Shown piece by piece: positions 8,313 to 16,528 of a DNA stretch of 64,000 nucleotides; the first letter of the stretch is position 1; every line of letters begins with the position of its first letter. A model generated the notes under the pieces. That model was not told the origin of the DNA, did not search any database, and saw only the letters and a list, made by a program, of their open reading frames with translations. The translations under genes and the position numbers were made by a program. This DNA is from Planctomycetaceae bacterium (GTDB lineage Bacteria > Planctomycetota > Planctomycetia > Planctomycetales > Planctomycetaceae), in NCBI GenBank assembly GCA_021732975.1, contig JAKFWC010000021.1, positions 303,738 to 367,737 of the forward strand, read 5' to 3'.

Positions 8313-9203
8313 TCATTCGCGCTTGGATGCCGGCTCAAACGGCTCCATGTGAATCAACACTTCACGAACGCTCGGCACAGCCTGACGGATCGTGGCCTTC
8401 ACTCTGCCACTCAGGCTGTGAGCGTCGTGCAGACTGATCGCCGGTGCGGCTTGCACGTGCAGATCGACCAGCAGCGACTCCGCCACTTTTCGCACGCGGA
8501 GTTTCTCGATGGCGAGCACCCCCTCGACACCAACGGCGGTGGCGGCGATGAGTTGACGGGCTTGCGGATCGGGTTCGCGATCCATTAACTCGGAAACGGC
8601 GGTGCGGAGAAATCGCACCCCGTTCGCGGCAATGATCACCGCCGCCATCACCGCCGCCCAGTCATCGGCAGCTTCCCAACCCGGCCCGCCCCACAGGGCG
8701 ATGAGAATTCCGAGGAACGCCGCTGCGGAGGTGATCGCATCACTGCGATGATGCCATGCATCTGCTTCAACCGCAGTGCTGGTTGTCGACTCGGCGACTC
8801 TGAGCACCCGGCGAAACAGCACTTCCTTCACCAGCACCACTCCGGCGAGCACGGCCAGCGTAAACGGAGCGGGGGCATGATGCGGCGTCACGATTTCGTG
8901 AATCGCCGAGACCGCAATTCCGAACGCCGCTCCGAGCAGCATCAATGCCACGACGGCGACCGTCAGCGGTTCCGCCCGGCCGTAACCGTAGGGATGTTGT
9001 TCGTCCGGCGGCCGCGCCGTGACACGCACCCCCGCCCACACCACCAGCGAGGCAAACACGTCCACCGTTGATTCAATCGCATCGGCAACCAGCGCGTACG
9101 AATGTCCGAGGATGCCCCCGGCGAGCTTCGCGGCGACCATCAACAAATTGACCACGACACCCCACATCGCCGCCCGTTGGTTCGCTTCGGTTCGTGGTTC
9201 CAT
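8313..9203 (-). CDS. Cation diffusion facilitator (CDF) metal efflux protein
   Basis: Exports divalent cations (Zn, Fe, Co or Mn) by proton antiport across the inner membrane. The 296-residue protein has six predicted membrane helices (about 12-205) and a C-terminal cytoplasmic ferredoxin-like domain (about 210-290) with the family's VRKVAESLLVDLHVQ strand. Metal-site residues are visible in helix 2 (ADAIESTVD, an E-x3-D version of the usual D-x3-D) and helix 5 (DAWHHRSDA, H-x3-D). HPYGYGR is the conserved cytoplasmic motif. The E-x3-D variant occurs in some CDF proteins, so the metal is left open. It is transcribed alone. Confidence 0.92.
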   Translation of the reverse strand: MEPRTEANQRAAMWGVVVNLLMVAAKLAGGILGHSYALVADAIESTVDVFASLVVWAGVRVTARPPDEQHPYGYGRAEPLTVAVVALMLLGAAFGIAVSAIHEIVTPHHAPAPFTLAVLAGVVLVKEVLFRRVLRVAESTTSTAVEADAWHHRSDAITSAAAFLGILIALWGGPGWEAADDWAAVMAAVIIAANGVRFLRTAVSELMDREPDPQARQLIAATAVGVEGVLAIEKLRVRKVAESLLVDLHVQAAPAISLHDAHSLSGRVKATIRQAVPSVREVLIHMEPFEPASKRE

Positions 9204-9351
9204 CGTGGTCCAAACTCGATTGGGATTCGACTCGCAATTGCGATCTCAGTGTACACCGCTTGCAGTTTCGCGCCCCGCGCAACACCATCCACCCGTGTAG
9301 AATGTGTCCCCACGCAATTTCTGTCCCCGAGTTTCACGATCTTCCACACCG

Positions 9352-10206
9352 ATGAATCCCACTCCCTCCCAACAACTCCGGCAACTCCTCGCGCGACCGG
9401 GCATCGTTCGCAGTCTCGCACCACACGACGCCTTCACGGCACGGATCATGGCCGAGGCGGGAATCGAACTTCTGTTCCTGGGCGGCTTCGGTGCGTCCGC
9501 GAGCGGATGGGGATTGCCCGATTTGAGTCTGCTCGGACTCGCCGAAATGGCCGACGCTGCCCGACGGATGACCGCGGCGGTATCGATTCCGGTCATCGTC
9601 GACGGTGACACCGGCCACGGCGGCATTCCGAATGTGATCCGCACTGTTCAGGAATTCGAGCGGGCCGGCACGGCGGGGATGTTGCTGGAAGATCAGGTCT
9701 TCCCGAAACGCTGCGGGCACTTTGCCGGGAAGCAGGTCATCCCCGTCGATGAGATGGTGGTGAAATTAAAAGCCGCCCTCGATGCCCGGCAGGATCCCGA
9801 TTTCGTCATCATCGCGCGGACCGATGCTCGCGCCATCGAAGGATTGAACGCGGCTCTCGATCGCGCTGGCCGTTACGCAGACATCGGTGCGGATGTTTGC
9901 TTCGTCGAAGCGCCACAATCGCACGACGAACTGGCAACCATCGCTCGATCTGTCCCGAAACCGCAGTTGGCGAACATGTTGGTCGGCGGGGCGACGCCAA
10001 TTCTCTCAGCCGACGAATTAGCGGCACTCGGCTTCAAGATTTGCGTCTCACCGGTGGAAAGCCTCGCGATCACCGGTTTTGCCGTCCGCGAACTGGCCCG
10101 CGCGATGTTGCAGGACGGCCGGGTTGACGGACTAGTCGACCGCATGCTCTCCTTTGCAGAGTTGAAACAAGTCCTCGCCGTGGACGATTTCTTGAAACAC
10201 CCCTGA
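9352..10206 (+). CDS. Isocitrate lyase / PEP mutase superfamily lyase (KRCGH type)
   Basis: A 284-residue alpha/beta-barrel enzyme. The catalytic loop KRCGH is at 119-123, with the base Cys121. The metal-binding VDGDTGHGG is at about 83-91 and LLEDQ precedes the loop. KRCGH is typical of methylisocitrate lyases and oxaloacetate-type C-C lyases. PEP mutases instead carry EDK-x5-NS, so a phosphonate route is not supported. The opening RPGIVRSLAPHDAFTARIMAEAGIELLFLGG is also typical. ATG 9352 fits the conserved N-terminus. It is followed by a dehydrogenase and a sugar kinase in the same direction, so a joint pathway is likely. The substrate is unknown: no citrate synthase or PrpD-like gene is near. 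Confidence 0.85.
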   Translation: MNPTPSQQLRQLLARPGIVRSLAPHDAFTARIMAEAGIELLFLGGFGASASGWGLPDLSLLGLAEMADAARRMTAAVSIPVIVDGDTGHGGIPNVIRTVQEFERAGTAGMLLEDQVFPKRCGHFAGKQVIPVDEMVVKLKAALDARQDPDFVIIARTDARAIEGLNAALDRAGRYADIGADVCFVEAPQSHDELATIARSVPKPQLANMLVGGATPILSADELAALGFKICVSPVESLAITGFAVRELARAMLQDGRVDGLVDRMLSFAELKQVLAVDDFLKHP

Positions 10207-10207
10207 C

Positions 10208-10232
10208 GCCCAGGGTTTCTTAACCCTGGGTC
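10208..10232. repeat. Short hairpin GCCCAGGG...CCCTGGGTC
   Basis: A 25-base inverted repeat with eight-base arms and loop TTTCTTAA. It fills the gap between the lyase and dehydrogenase genes and is related to the hairpins at 29611, 40844 and 63865. Inside an operon it could attenuate transcription or stabilise mRNA ends. Confidence 0.6.
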
Positions 10233-10239
10233 TCTACCG

Positions 10240-11430
10240 ATGATTGATGAATCGCCCGTGAACGATTACACATTTTTCGCACCCCCGCAGATTGTGTTCG
10301 GATGGGGCCGCCGCGCCGAGTTACCCAAGCTGGTGCCACACTGGGGCCGTCGCGTTTTGGTGCTCACCGGCAGTCGTTCGTTGGAACGATGCGGTCTGCT
10401 CGATTCCTTGTGGGACGGCCTGCGATCCGCGGGGAGGACGGCCGATCTTCATGCCGCACCGGCGCATGAACCGGAAGTTGCCGATGTGGACCAGCTTGTT
10501 GCACGATGGAAAGCCCTCGATGCTACGGTGGGGGATTGCGTCCTCGCCATCGGTGGTGGGTCAACGATCGACCTCGCCAAAGCCGCGGCCGCGTTGATAA
10601 CACAACCGCAGCAAACCAGCGTGATCGATTACCTCGAAGGCGTTGGTCGCGGGTTGACTCTGACCACTGATCCGCTGCCGGTGATCGCCGTGCCGACCAC
10701 AGCCGGAACGGGAACCGAAGCGACCAAGAACGCGGTGATTTCGTCGTATGATCCACCCTTCAAGAAGAGCTTGCGGTCGGATCGGATGATCCCGCGCGTC
10801 GTGCTGGTCGATCCGGAACTGACATGCTCTTTACCGCCGACCACGACGGCGTACACCGGTATGGACGCGATCACGCAACTGCTGGAGAGTTATCTTTCAC
10901 GACGAGCCGCCCCGATTCCGCAGGCGTTGTGTGTGCAGGGACTGCAACTCGCGCTGCCGGCGTTGCCCCTTGCGTTTCGGGACGGCCAACATCGCGAAGC
11001 CCGTACGGCAATGGCACATGCGGCGTTGCTGTCGGGGATGGCGCTGGCGAACTCGGGGTTGGGGTTGGCACACGGCGTGGCCGCGGCCCTCGGTGTCCAT
11101 GCAAAAGTGCCGCACGGTCTGGCGTGTGCCGTGATGTTGCCCGCCGCATTACAAGTTAATCGGTCGGTGCGGTTGTCGGAACTCGCGGAATTGTCACGTC
11201 TTGTCCTCAAATGCACGGCGTCCACCACCGAAGCCGCCGCGGACAGGTTGATTGAAACAGTCGTCGATCTTTGCCGTGAAATCGCCATCCCGGCACGGTT
11301 GCGCGAGATCGGCGTGACCCGCGAACTACTGCCGGCACTTGTTCCCGGTTCGCGGGGTAACAGCATGAGTGGCAACCCGCGTGATCTCTCGGACGCCGAA
11401 TTGCTCGAACTGTTGGAGACGCTCTGGTGA
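10240..11430 (+). CDS. Iron-containing (group III) alcohol dehydrogenase
   Basis: A 396-residue NAD(P)-dependent dehydrogenase of the Fe-ADH / glycerol dehydrogenase superfamily. It interconverts an alcohol and an aldehyde. The dinucleotide motif AIGGGSTIDLAKAAA is at about 103-117 and VIAVPTTAGTGTEATK follows. Metal ligands are the Asp in GMDAITQLLESY and the His residues in LGLAHGVAAALG and KVPHGLACAVM. Substrate specificity cannot be read from sequence. Members act on propanediol, butanol, lactaldehyde, phosphonoacetaldehyde and others. Its last bases overlap the GTG start of the kinase (GTGA, four bases). Confidence 0.88.
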   Translation: MIDESPVNDYTFFAPPQIVFGWGRRAELPKLVPHWGRRVLVLTGSRSLERCGLLDSLWDGLRSAGRTADLHAAPAHEPEVADVDQLVARWKALDATVGDCVLAIGGGSTIDLAKAAAALITQPQQTSVIDYLEGVGRGLTLTTDPLPVIAVPTTAGTGTEATKNAVISSYDPPFKKSLRSDRMIPRVVLVDPELTCSLPPTTTAYTGMDAITQLLESYLSRRAAPIPQALCVQGLQLALPALPLAFRDGQHREARTAMAHAALLSGMALANSGLGLAHGVAAALGVHAKVPHGLACAVMLPAALQVNRSVRLSELAELSRLVLKCTASTTEAAADRLIETVVDLCREIAIPARLREIGVTRELLPALVPGSRGNSMSGNPRDLSDAELLELLETLW

Positions 11431-12308
11431 TTCTCGCCGCAGGACTCACGCCCGCCTGGCAGCAAACGCTGGTGTTCGACCATTTCCGAGAAGGAGAAGT
11501 GAACCGCGCCACCGAAGCCGTGTGGTGTGCCTCGGGAAAGGTGCTCAACGTGGGCTGTGCGGTCCATCATCTCGGTGTCCCATCGCACACATTGTCACTC
11601 GCCGGCGGTTTACCGGGGCAAGCGTTGCGAGATGATTTCGCCCGGATGAACGTCCCCGCGACGTGGATTGAATCCGCCACACCATCGCGCGTCTGCACCA
11701 CAATTCTCGATCGCGGTCGCCATGTCTCCACAGAACTCGTGGAGAATGCAGCCGCGATCACCGCATCGGAGTTGAGCGTCTTTCGCAGGACGTTTGCGGA
11801 CCTCGCGAAAGAGTCAGAGCGGATCGTTCTCAGCGGTTCGTTGCCGGCGGGAACGCCGTCCGATTTCTATCGGTCCCTGCTCGAATTGACAAATCGCCCG
11901 GTGTTGCTCGATTTCCGCGGCGATGAACTCCGTCAGTGCTTGCCGTTCAAACCGTGGTTGGTAAAACCGAATCGAGCGGAACTCGCGGCGACGGTGGGCG
12001 AACCGCTGGTGACCGAAGCCGATTTGTTATCCGCCATGCAGCAACTACGGAGTGCCGGTGCGGAGTATGTTGTAGTGACTGATGGACCGCATGCGGTGTG
12101 GGTGGCAGGACCGCACGGCGTGGCGCGGTTTCATCCGCCGGTGGTCGATGTCGTCAACCCGATTGGTTGCGGTGATTGTCTCTCCGCCGGGTTAGCCATT
12201 GCGTGGCACGAAGGTCGCCGCTGGGACGACGCCGTCGAATGGGCGATCACCATCGCCGCCGAGAACGCGCGGCATTTGCGGTCCGCGCGGTTTGGGCGTC
12301 CGGTGTGA
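11427..12308 (+). CDS. PfkB-family (ribokinase-like) sugar kinase, 1-phosphofructokinase-like
   Basis: A 293-residue kinase of the PfkB family, nearest in outline to LacC/FruK kinases that phosphorylate a sugar phosphate. Visible features are the N-terminal LTPAWQQTLVFDHFREGEVNRA (LacC-like), SGKVLNVGCAVHHLG, VLSGSLPAGTP, the VKPNRAEL motif and the catalytic NPIGCGDCLSAGLA with Asp as base (GCGD in place of the usual GAGD). The GTG start overlaps the upstream stop by four bases, so translation is coupled. With a C-C lyase and an alcohol dehydrogenase ahead of it, the set looks like a short catabolic or repair route for a phosphorylated carbon skeleton. That role is inference. Confidence 0.85.
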   Translation: MILAAGLTPAWQQTLVFDHFREGEVNRATEAVWCASGKVLNVGCAVHHLGVPSHTLSLAGGLPGQALRDDFARMNVPATWIESATPSRVCTTILDRGRHVSTELVENAAAITASELSVFRRTFADLAKESERIVLSGSLPAGTPSDFYRSLLELTNRPVLLDFRGDELRQCLPFKPWLVKPNRAELAATVGEPLVTEADLLSAMQQLRSAGAEYVVVTDGPHAVWVAGPHGVARFHPPVVDVVNPIGCGDCLSAGLAIAWHEGRRWDDAVEWAITIAAENARHLRSARFGRPV

Positions 12309-12312
12309 TGCA

Positions 12313-12345
12313 GAAGAGACCCACGGATAAGAATCCGTGGGCTTC
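12313..12345. repeat. 33-base hairpin, CCCACGGAT family, copy A
   Basis: The arms CCCACGGAT and ATCCGTGGG have loop AAGA and GAAG/CTTC ends. An identical 33-base copy is at 22523-22555. It lies between the convergent PfkB and polysaccharide-export genes, so a bidirectional terminator role is likely. Confidence 0.85.
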
Positions 12346-12350
12346 GGCGA

Positions 12351-14144
12351 TCAATTGCCGCCACCGTTCAATTGAGCGCTTGCCACGCTGAATAACGCCC
12401 CGGCGAGGATGTGCCGCTCGACGAACGCGCCCACGGCTTCCAGCGGTGTGTATTGCAACAGGATGTAATCACCCGGCTGAATGACCGTCCGTTCGGAAGG
12501 ATCTTTCAGGGCTTGATACAGGTCGACGTGAATCGGAATCTGCGTTCCATCGGGTAACGGCCGCAACACAATTACCCGGCTGCCGGAGATCGATACATCG
12601 CCATTCAATGCCGACTGGCCGCCGACCGACGATGTTCCCTGGCTGCCGCCTCCACCGCCGCCGCGTTGTCCCGAGGCGACCGCGATCGCTCCGAGCACAT
12701 CGAGATCGTAATCCCGCGGGAGTGAATATTGTCCGCCGCCGAGCAAGCCACCGGTGTAGAAGACCTCGGTATCTCGCGACTCGATGAACAGGATATCGCC
12801 GTCTTCGAGGATGACATCTTGTGGCGTGATGTCGGCGTTTTCGTTCGGACCGAGGCGGATGGGAATCCGCACGATGTTACGACCGACGAGGTGATCACCG
12901 ATGTCGATGCCTCCGTGAGGCAGCAGGGGGTTCGCACCACCACCGTATCCCGGCGGTGGCGACATCATCGGCGGCGCGAGATACGGCGGTGTGTACGGAA
13001 CTGGCGGCACTTCCGGTGGGAGCATCGGCCCCGGCGGAACTGCACCATTCCCTTGTGGTGGCGGCATGATCGCATTCGGCGGAGACCAGTTGTTCTGCAC
13101 GGGAGCCGGCATGACCGGGGCCTGTGGCGGCAACATTTGTGGTTGGAATGGTGGCTGCGGTTGCGACCACTGACCTTGCGGTGGCCCTTGGGGCAGCGTG
13201 ATGGGATCGGGAACCGGATTGAGGGGCGGGCCGCTCCATCCGGCTTGCTGAGGATTCGGTGCCGTACCGGGATTCGGTCCGCTCCAACCGGGACCACAGG
13301 GACGACGGTAATCGCCGTTCGGATCGACGGCCGCGGACGGGGCACCCCAACCGGGCGATTGAGCCCGAATCACCGTGCGATTCGATTCCGACCGCGAGGC
13401 TTGCGGCGGCAAATACTGTCCGTGCAATCCACCACGATTGTTCGAGCGAATGATGTAGAGTGCGTTTTCGGCATCCAGACCGGGCAGACCACCAGTCTCG
13501 GCGAGTGCGTTCAGCACGTCGTTTTTGTAGATGGGGAGATGGACGACTTTCCCCGTGCCGCGCTTCAAGGCACCGATGTTCAACGTTCCCTGCGCACTCA
13601 CGGAAACATCGCTGCTGGCTTCCTGACGAATGACCAGAATGCGGTGGGTTCGCGGCCGTTGCAGGGCGACGAAGATCCGAGCAGCCTCTTTCGTGAGGAT
13701 GTTCTTTTTCACCATGTAGGCATTCCGCAGTTGGTCTTCGACTTCGCCGAGAGTCAGACCACGGACGGAGATGCTTCCCGCGAGAGGCAAGGAAATCGTG
13801 CCGTCATCTCGCACCGGAATCGGAAAGCCGATCGACGGGGCGATGTCACTGGTTTGTGCCGGGTAATAAACCGGCGGCGGTTGATCCACTTTCCCGAGCA
13901 CGCCTTCGACATAGATGCTAAGCAAATCGCCGGCGTCGACGCGATGCATGTGATTCGGTGGCAACTGTTGTTGCAACAGTTTGAGATCAATGGTTCGTTT
14001 GCCGGAGCGCGACGGTCCCCGGAATTCATCCGGTACATAACGCGCCGGGACACCTTTCACGGGACGAAACGCGGCGCAACCCGTCACAACAGGTAGCAGC
14101 ATCGCTGCGCACAGTATCCAGCAGTTTGTGCGGTTCGTCGTCAT
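12351..14144 (-). CDS. Polysaccharide export lipoprotein (Wza-like) with proline-rich insert
   Basis: A 597-residue outer-membrane export protein. The lipoprotein signal ends VTGC (Cys23). The poly-export domain follows (MHRVDAGDLLSIYVEGVLG to about 180), then a first SLBB-like region (RTHRILVIRQEASSDVSVSAQG, with a grasp fold through LPGLDAENALYIIRS). About 165 residues (roughly 255-420) of Pro/Gln/Gly/Asn-rich low complexity come next. The second SLBB domain (DVILEDGDILFIESRDTEVFYTGGLLGGGQYSLP) and a C-terminal helix region follow. Wza has no such insert. The start at 14144 is chosen for the lipoprotein signal. It is probably co-transcribed with the upstream lipoprotein (72-base gap). No Wzc or glycosyltransferase is nearby. 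Confidence 0.85.
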   Translation of the reverse strand: MTTNRTNCWILCAAMLLPVVTGCAAFRPVKGVPARYVPDEFRGPSRSGKRTIDLKLLQQQLPPNHMHRVDAGDLLSIYVEGVLGKVDQPPPVYYPAQTSDIAPSIGFPIPVRDDGTISLPLAGSISVRGLTLGEVEDQLRNAYMVKKNILTKEAARIFVALQRPRTHRILVIRQEASSDVSVSAQGTLNIGALKRGTGKVVHLPIYKNDVLNALAETGGLPGLDAENALYIIRSNNRGGLHGQYLPPQASRSESNRTVIRAQSPGWGAPSAAVDPNGDYRRPCGPGWSGPNPGTAPNPQQAGWSGPPLNPVPDPITLPQGPPQGQWSQPQPPFQPQMLPPQAPVMPAPVQNNWSPPNAIMPPPQGNGAVPPGPMLPPEVPPVPYTPPYLAPPMMSPPPGYGGGANPLLPHGGIDIGDHLVGRNIVRIPIRLGPNENADITPQDVILEDGDILFIESRDTEVFYTGGLLGGGQYSLPRDYDLDVLGAIAVASGQRGGGGGGSQGTSSVGGQSALNGDVSISGSRVIVLRPLPDGTQIPIHVDLYQALKDPSERTVIQPGDYILLQYTPLEAVGAFVERHILAGALFSVASAQLNGGGN

Positions 14145-14216
14145 CGGCGATCCCGTTCCCGAAAACACGTTCATCAACCTCAAGCAAATTGATCCGAGCA
14201 CACGGTTATTGATGGA

Positions 14217-14684
14217 TTACGGGCCACATGTCGCACCATCCGATCCCGATCCATCCGACCACGAACTGACGACCCGATTGAACTGGGAGACTCCCCGTTC
14301 AGAACTCGTCTGCAAGCCGGCTTCATATCCCGCGAACCAGTCGTGAACTGCCGGTGCCCCTTCGCAGGATCGGTAGTAGGCGTTCCAGTATTTGGAAGGC
14401 GGGACCGCGGGGACGACGGCCAGTTTGCCCAGCGCGACATCGACGTAGGCTTGCGTGAAGCCATCCGCAAAGTGCTTCGAGGTCGCACATTCCTTGCCGT
14501 AGAATTCTTTGAGATCGCGTGCGGCACATCCTTCCGCGGTTCCCTTTGTGACCAGTTTGTCGGAAAACGATTGGTAATACGACGAATACGATTTCGGTGG
14601 GACGCAGTCGCTGCAGCGCGGGCCAACGAGCGAGCAACCGCCGAGCATCAGGGCCGTCGCTGCTGTCATAGGAATTCGCCGCAT
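14217..14684 (-). CDS. Small cysteine-containing lipoprotein, unknown function
   Basis: A 155-residue predicted lipoprotein: the signal MRRIPMTAATALMLGGC ends at Cys17. The mature part carries six further Cys residues (RCSDC, EGCAARD, GKECATSK, YRSCEG and a terminal TCGP), which suggests disulfides. The middle is aromatic-rich and helical (SKYWNAYYRSCEG, HDWFAGYEAGLQ). I do not recognise the family. It lies directly upstream of the polysaccharide-export gene on the same strand, so it may be an accessory outer-membrane factor for that exporter. The start is chosen at the lipoprotein signal. Confidence 0.65.
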   Translation of the reverse strand: MRRIPMTAATALMLGGCSLVGPRCSDCVPPKSYSSYYQSFSDKLVTKGTAEGCAARDLKEFYGKECATSKHFADGFTQAYVDVALGKLAVVPAVPPSKYWNAYYRSCEGAPAVHDWFAGYEAGLQTSSERGVSQFNRVVSSWSDGSGSDGATCGP

Positions 14685-14895
14685 GGTTGCGTCCGCTTCC
14701 GTGCCATCCGGAATGTGTTGCAGAGAGGGGCCACCGAAGCGCGGCATCTCCCGAAGGTTGCCTCAGGACAACCCCTCACCTCGATTTATCGGATACCGGT
14801 TGCAACGAATCGACCGTTTTTTCCGGTAGAGACGATCTTGCCGGGTTTAACACCGGGGGTTTTCCCGCATTTCGGTCTGTCGGGAGAAGATTCGC

Positions 14896-15564
14896 TCAAC
14901 TCAGCGGCGGTAGACCGACTCGTGAGCAGAGATCGAACAGCGGGCATTCCGTGCATTTCGGTCGGCGGGCGATGCAAATCCGGCGACCGTGGTGAATCAG
15001 CCGGTGCGAAAAGTTGACCCACTCGGTTTCCGGCAGCAGTTTCATGAGGTCTTCTTCGACTTTTTCCGGCTGAGTGGCTTTCGTCAAACCGAGCAGGTAG
15101 GTGATCCGTTTGACATGAGTATCCACCACGAGACCGGATGCGATCCCGAACGCGGTTCCCATGACCACGTTGGCGGTCTTGCGTCCGACGCCGGGCAACT
15201 TGATCAAGTCGTCCAGCGATTGCGGGATTTCCCCGTCGTGATGTTCGACCACGCCCCGCGCCATTCCGATCAGATTGGCCGCTTTGGCCCGAAAAAAGCC
15301 GGTGGTTTGCACCAGTTTTTCAACATCGGTTTGATCAGCATTCGCCAACGCGATGGCATTCGGGTATCGCTTAAACAACGTCGGCGTGACGATGTTCACG
15401 CGGGCATCGGTGCATTGTGCGGAGAGAATCGTCGCGACGAGCAATTCGTACGGATTGCGATGATGCAGCGCACACACCGCGTCGCTGTAGTATTCTGCCA
15501 ATCGCTCAGCGATCTGCTTCGCCGCGACCTTCCGGGCGGCTAACGATTTCGCAGTTTTAGGCAT
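14896..15564 (-). CDS. nth: Endonuclease III
   Basis: A base-excision repair DNA glycosylase / AP lyase for oxidised pyrimidines. The 222-residue protein has the helix-hairpin-helix [12 protein letters not shown] with the catalytic Lys, and the catalytic Asp in VVDTHVKR. The C-terminal [4Fe-4S] ligands follow the C-x6-C-x2-C-x5-C pattern ([17 protein letters not shown]). Length matches E. coli Nth. The start MPKTAK at 15564 is preferred; the frame extends 31 codons upstream without homology. Confidence 0.95.
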   Translation of the reverse strand: MPKTAKSLAARKVAAKQIAERLAEYYSDAVCALHHRNPYELLVATILSAQCTDARVNIVTPTLFKRYPNAIALANADQTDVEKLVQTTGFFRAKAANLIGMARGVVEHHDGEIPQSLDDLIKLPGVGRKTANVVMGTAFGIASGLVVDTHVKRITYLLGLTKATQPEKVEEDLMKLLPETEWVNFSHRLIHHGRRICIARRPKCTECPLFDLCSRVGLPPLS

Positions 15565-15640
15565 ACGACGAAGATTCCAGGTGATACGAACGATTCCGCT
15601 GAAGGGTAACAAATTCCGGGATGGCAACGCACCTGACTTG

Positions 15641-15690
15641 TGTGCCACGGCCGACACGGCCGTGGCACACGCATCGTTTTGCGATGCGTG
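15641..15690. repeat. Two adjacent hairpins, GGCCGTG family (short form) plus GCATCG hairpin
   Basis: 15641-15670 is a near-perfect palindrome, TGTGCCACGGCC and its complement around GACAC, a short form of the elements at 111 and 5857. It is followed by ACGCATCG-TTTT-GCGATGCGT (15669-15690). Here the family lies between divergent genes (nth and lutA), so a terminator role cannot explain this copy. Confidence 0.75.
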
Positions 15691-15733
15691 CGTGGTTTCC
15701 CGCCCGGCATTTCTCGGAATCGGACCGCGTGGC

Positions 15734-15739
15734 TATAAT
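15734..15739 (+). promoter_or_regulatory. TATAAT -10 box of the lut operon
   Basis: TATAAT lies 37 bases before the ATG of lutA. The -35 region (TTCTCG at about 15711-15716) is poor. No operator repeat was identified at this site. Confidence 0.45.
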
Positions 15740-15775
15740 TGACAGTCAGCCTTCATTTTGAGAGACCCCCGCGGC

Positions 15776-16528
15776 ATGCCTCACGTTGGTTTGTTCATCC
15801 CGTGTTACATCGACCAGTTGTACCCCGATGTCGGGTTTGCGACCGTCGAACTGCTGGAAAAGCACGGCTGCACCGTTGAATTCCCCCCGGCTCAAACCTG
15901 CTGCGGGCAACCGATGGCGAATACCGGCTGCACCGACGCCGCGATTCCGGTCGCGCGGAAGTATCTGGAGATTTTCAGCAAGTACGAATACATCGTCTGC
16001 CCGTCCGGCAGTTGCACGGCGATGATCCGTCAGCATTATCACGACCTCGTCCACGACCATCCGGATTTTGAGCGTGTTACCACGCACACTTATGAACTGT
16101 GCGAGTTTCTGGTCGATGTGTTGAAGATCGAAACGATCACAGGCAGTTTTCCTTACCGTGTCGGCTTGCATCAAAGCTGCCACGGCTTGCGGGAACTGCG
16201 ATTGGGGTCCGCGAGTGAATTGATGCAGCCCCGGTTCAGTAAAGCCGGGCAGTTGTTGCAGGGATTGGATGGTATTCAACTCGTCGAACTGAAACGGGCC
16301 GACGAATGTTGCGGCTTCGGTGGGACGTTCGCCGTTTCGGAAGAAGCGGTGTCGTGCATGATGGGGCTGGATCGCATTCACGATCACGAACAAGCCGGCG
16401 CGGAGATCGTGACCGCGGGCGACATGTCGTGCCTGATGCACATGTACGGTCTCATCACCCGACAGAAGAAACCACTGAAGGTGATGCACGTCGCGGAGAT
16501 TCTGGCGGGCCGGCAACCCGAGAAGTGA
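15776..16528 (+). CDS. lutA: Lactate utilisation protein A (LutA/YkgE), CCG-domain subunit
   Basis: A 250-residue cysteine-rich subunit of the LutABC iron-sulfur L-lactate oxidation system. Two CCG domains are visible: CTVEFPPAQTCCGQPMANTGC (about 35-55) with CPSGSCTAM, and HQSCHGLRELR with DECCGFGGTFAVSEE (about 175-190). The length is normal. ATG 15776 gives the conserved MPHVGLFIPCYIDQLYP start; a TTG at 15758 is possible but less likely. The stop codon lies inside the first ATGAGTGATG-type repeat, which begins the insertion that separates lutA from lutB. Confidence 0.93.
   Translation: MPHVGLFIPCYIDQLYPDVGFATVELLEKHGCTVEFPPAQTCCGQPMANTGCTDAAIPVARKYLEIFSKYEYIVCPSGSCTAMIRQHYHDLVHDHPDFERVTTHTYELCEFLVDVLKIETITGSFPYRVGLHQSCHGLRELRLGSASELMQPRFSKAGQLLQGLDGIQLVELKRADECCGFGGTFAVSEEAVSCMMGLDRIHDHEQAGAEIVTAGDMSCLMHMYGLITRQKKPLKVMHVAEILAGRQPEK

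Noticed and set aside
9352..11430. Phosphonate biosynthesis (PEP mutase plus phosphonoacetaldehyde reductase)
   Set aside because: The lyase has KRCGH in the catalytic loop, not the EDK-x5-NS of PEP mutase, and no phosphonopyruvate decarboxylase is present.
12729..14096. A 455-codon plus-strand open frame opposite the polysaccharide-export gene
   Set aside because: Arg/His-rich composition and no domain; the minus strand encodes a clear lipoprotein exporter.
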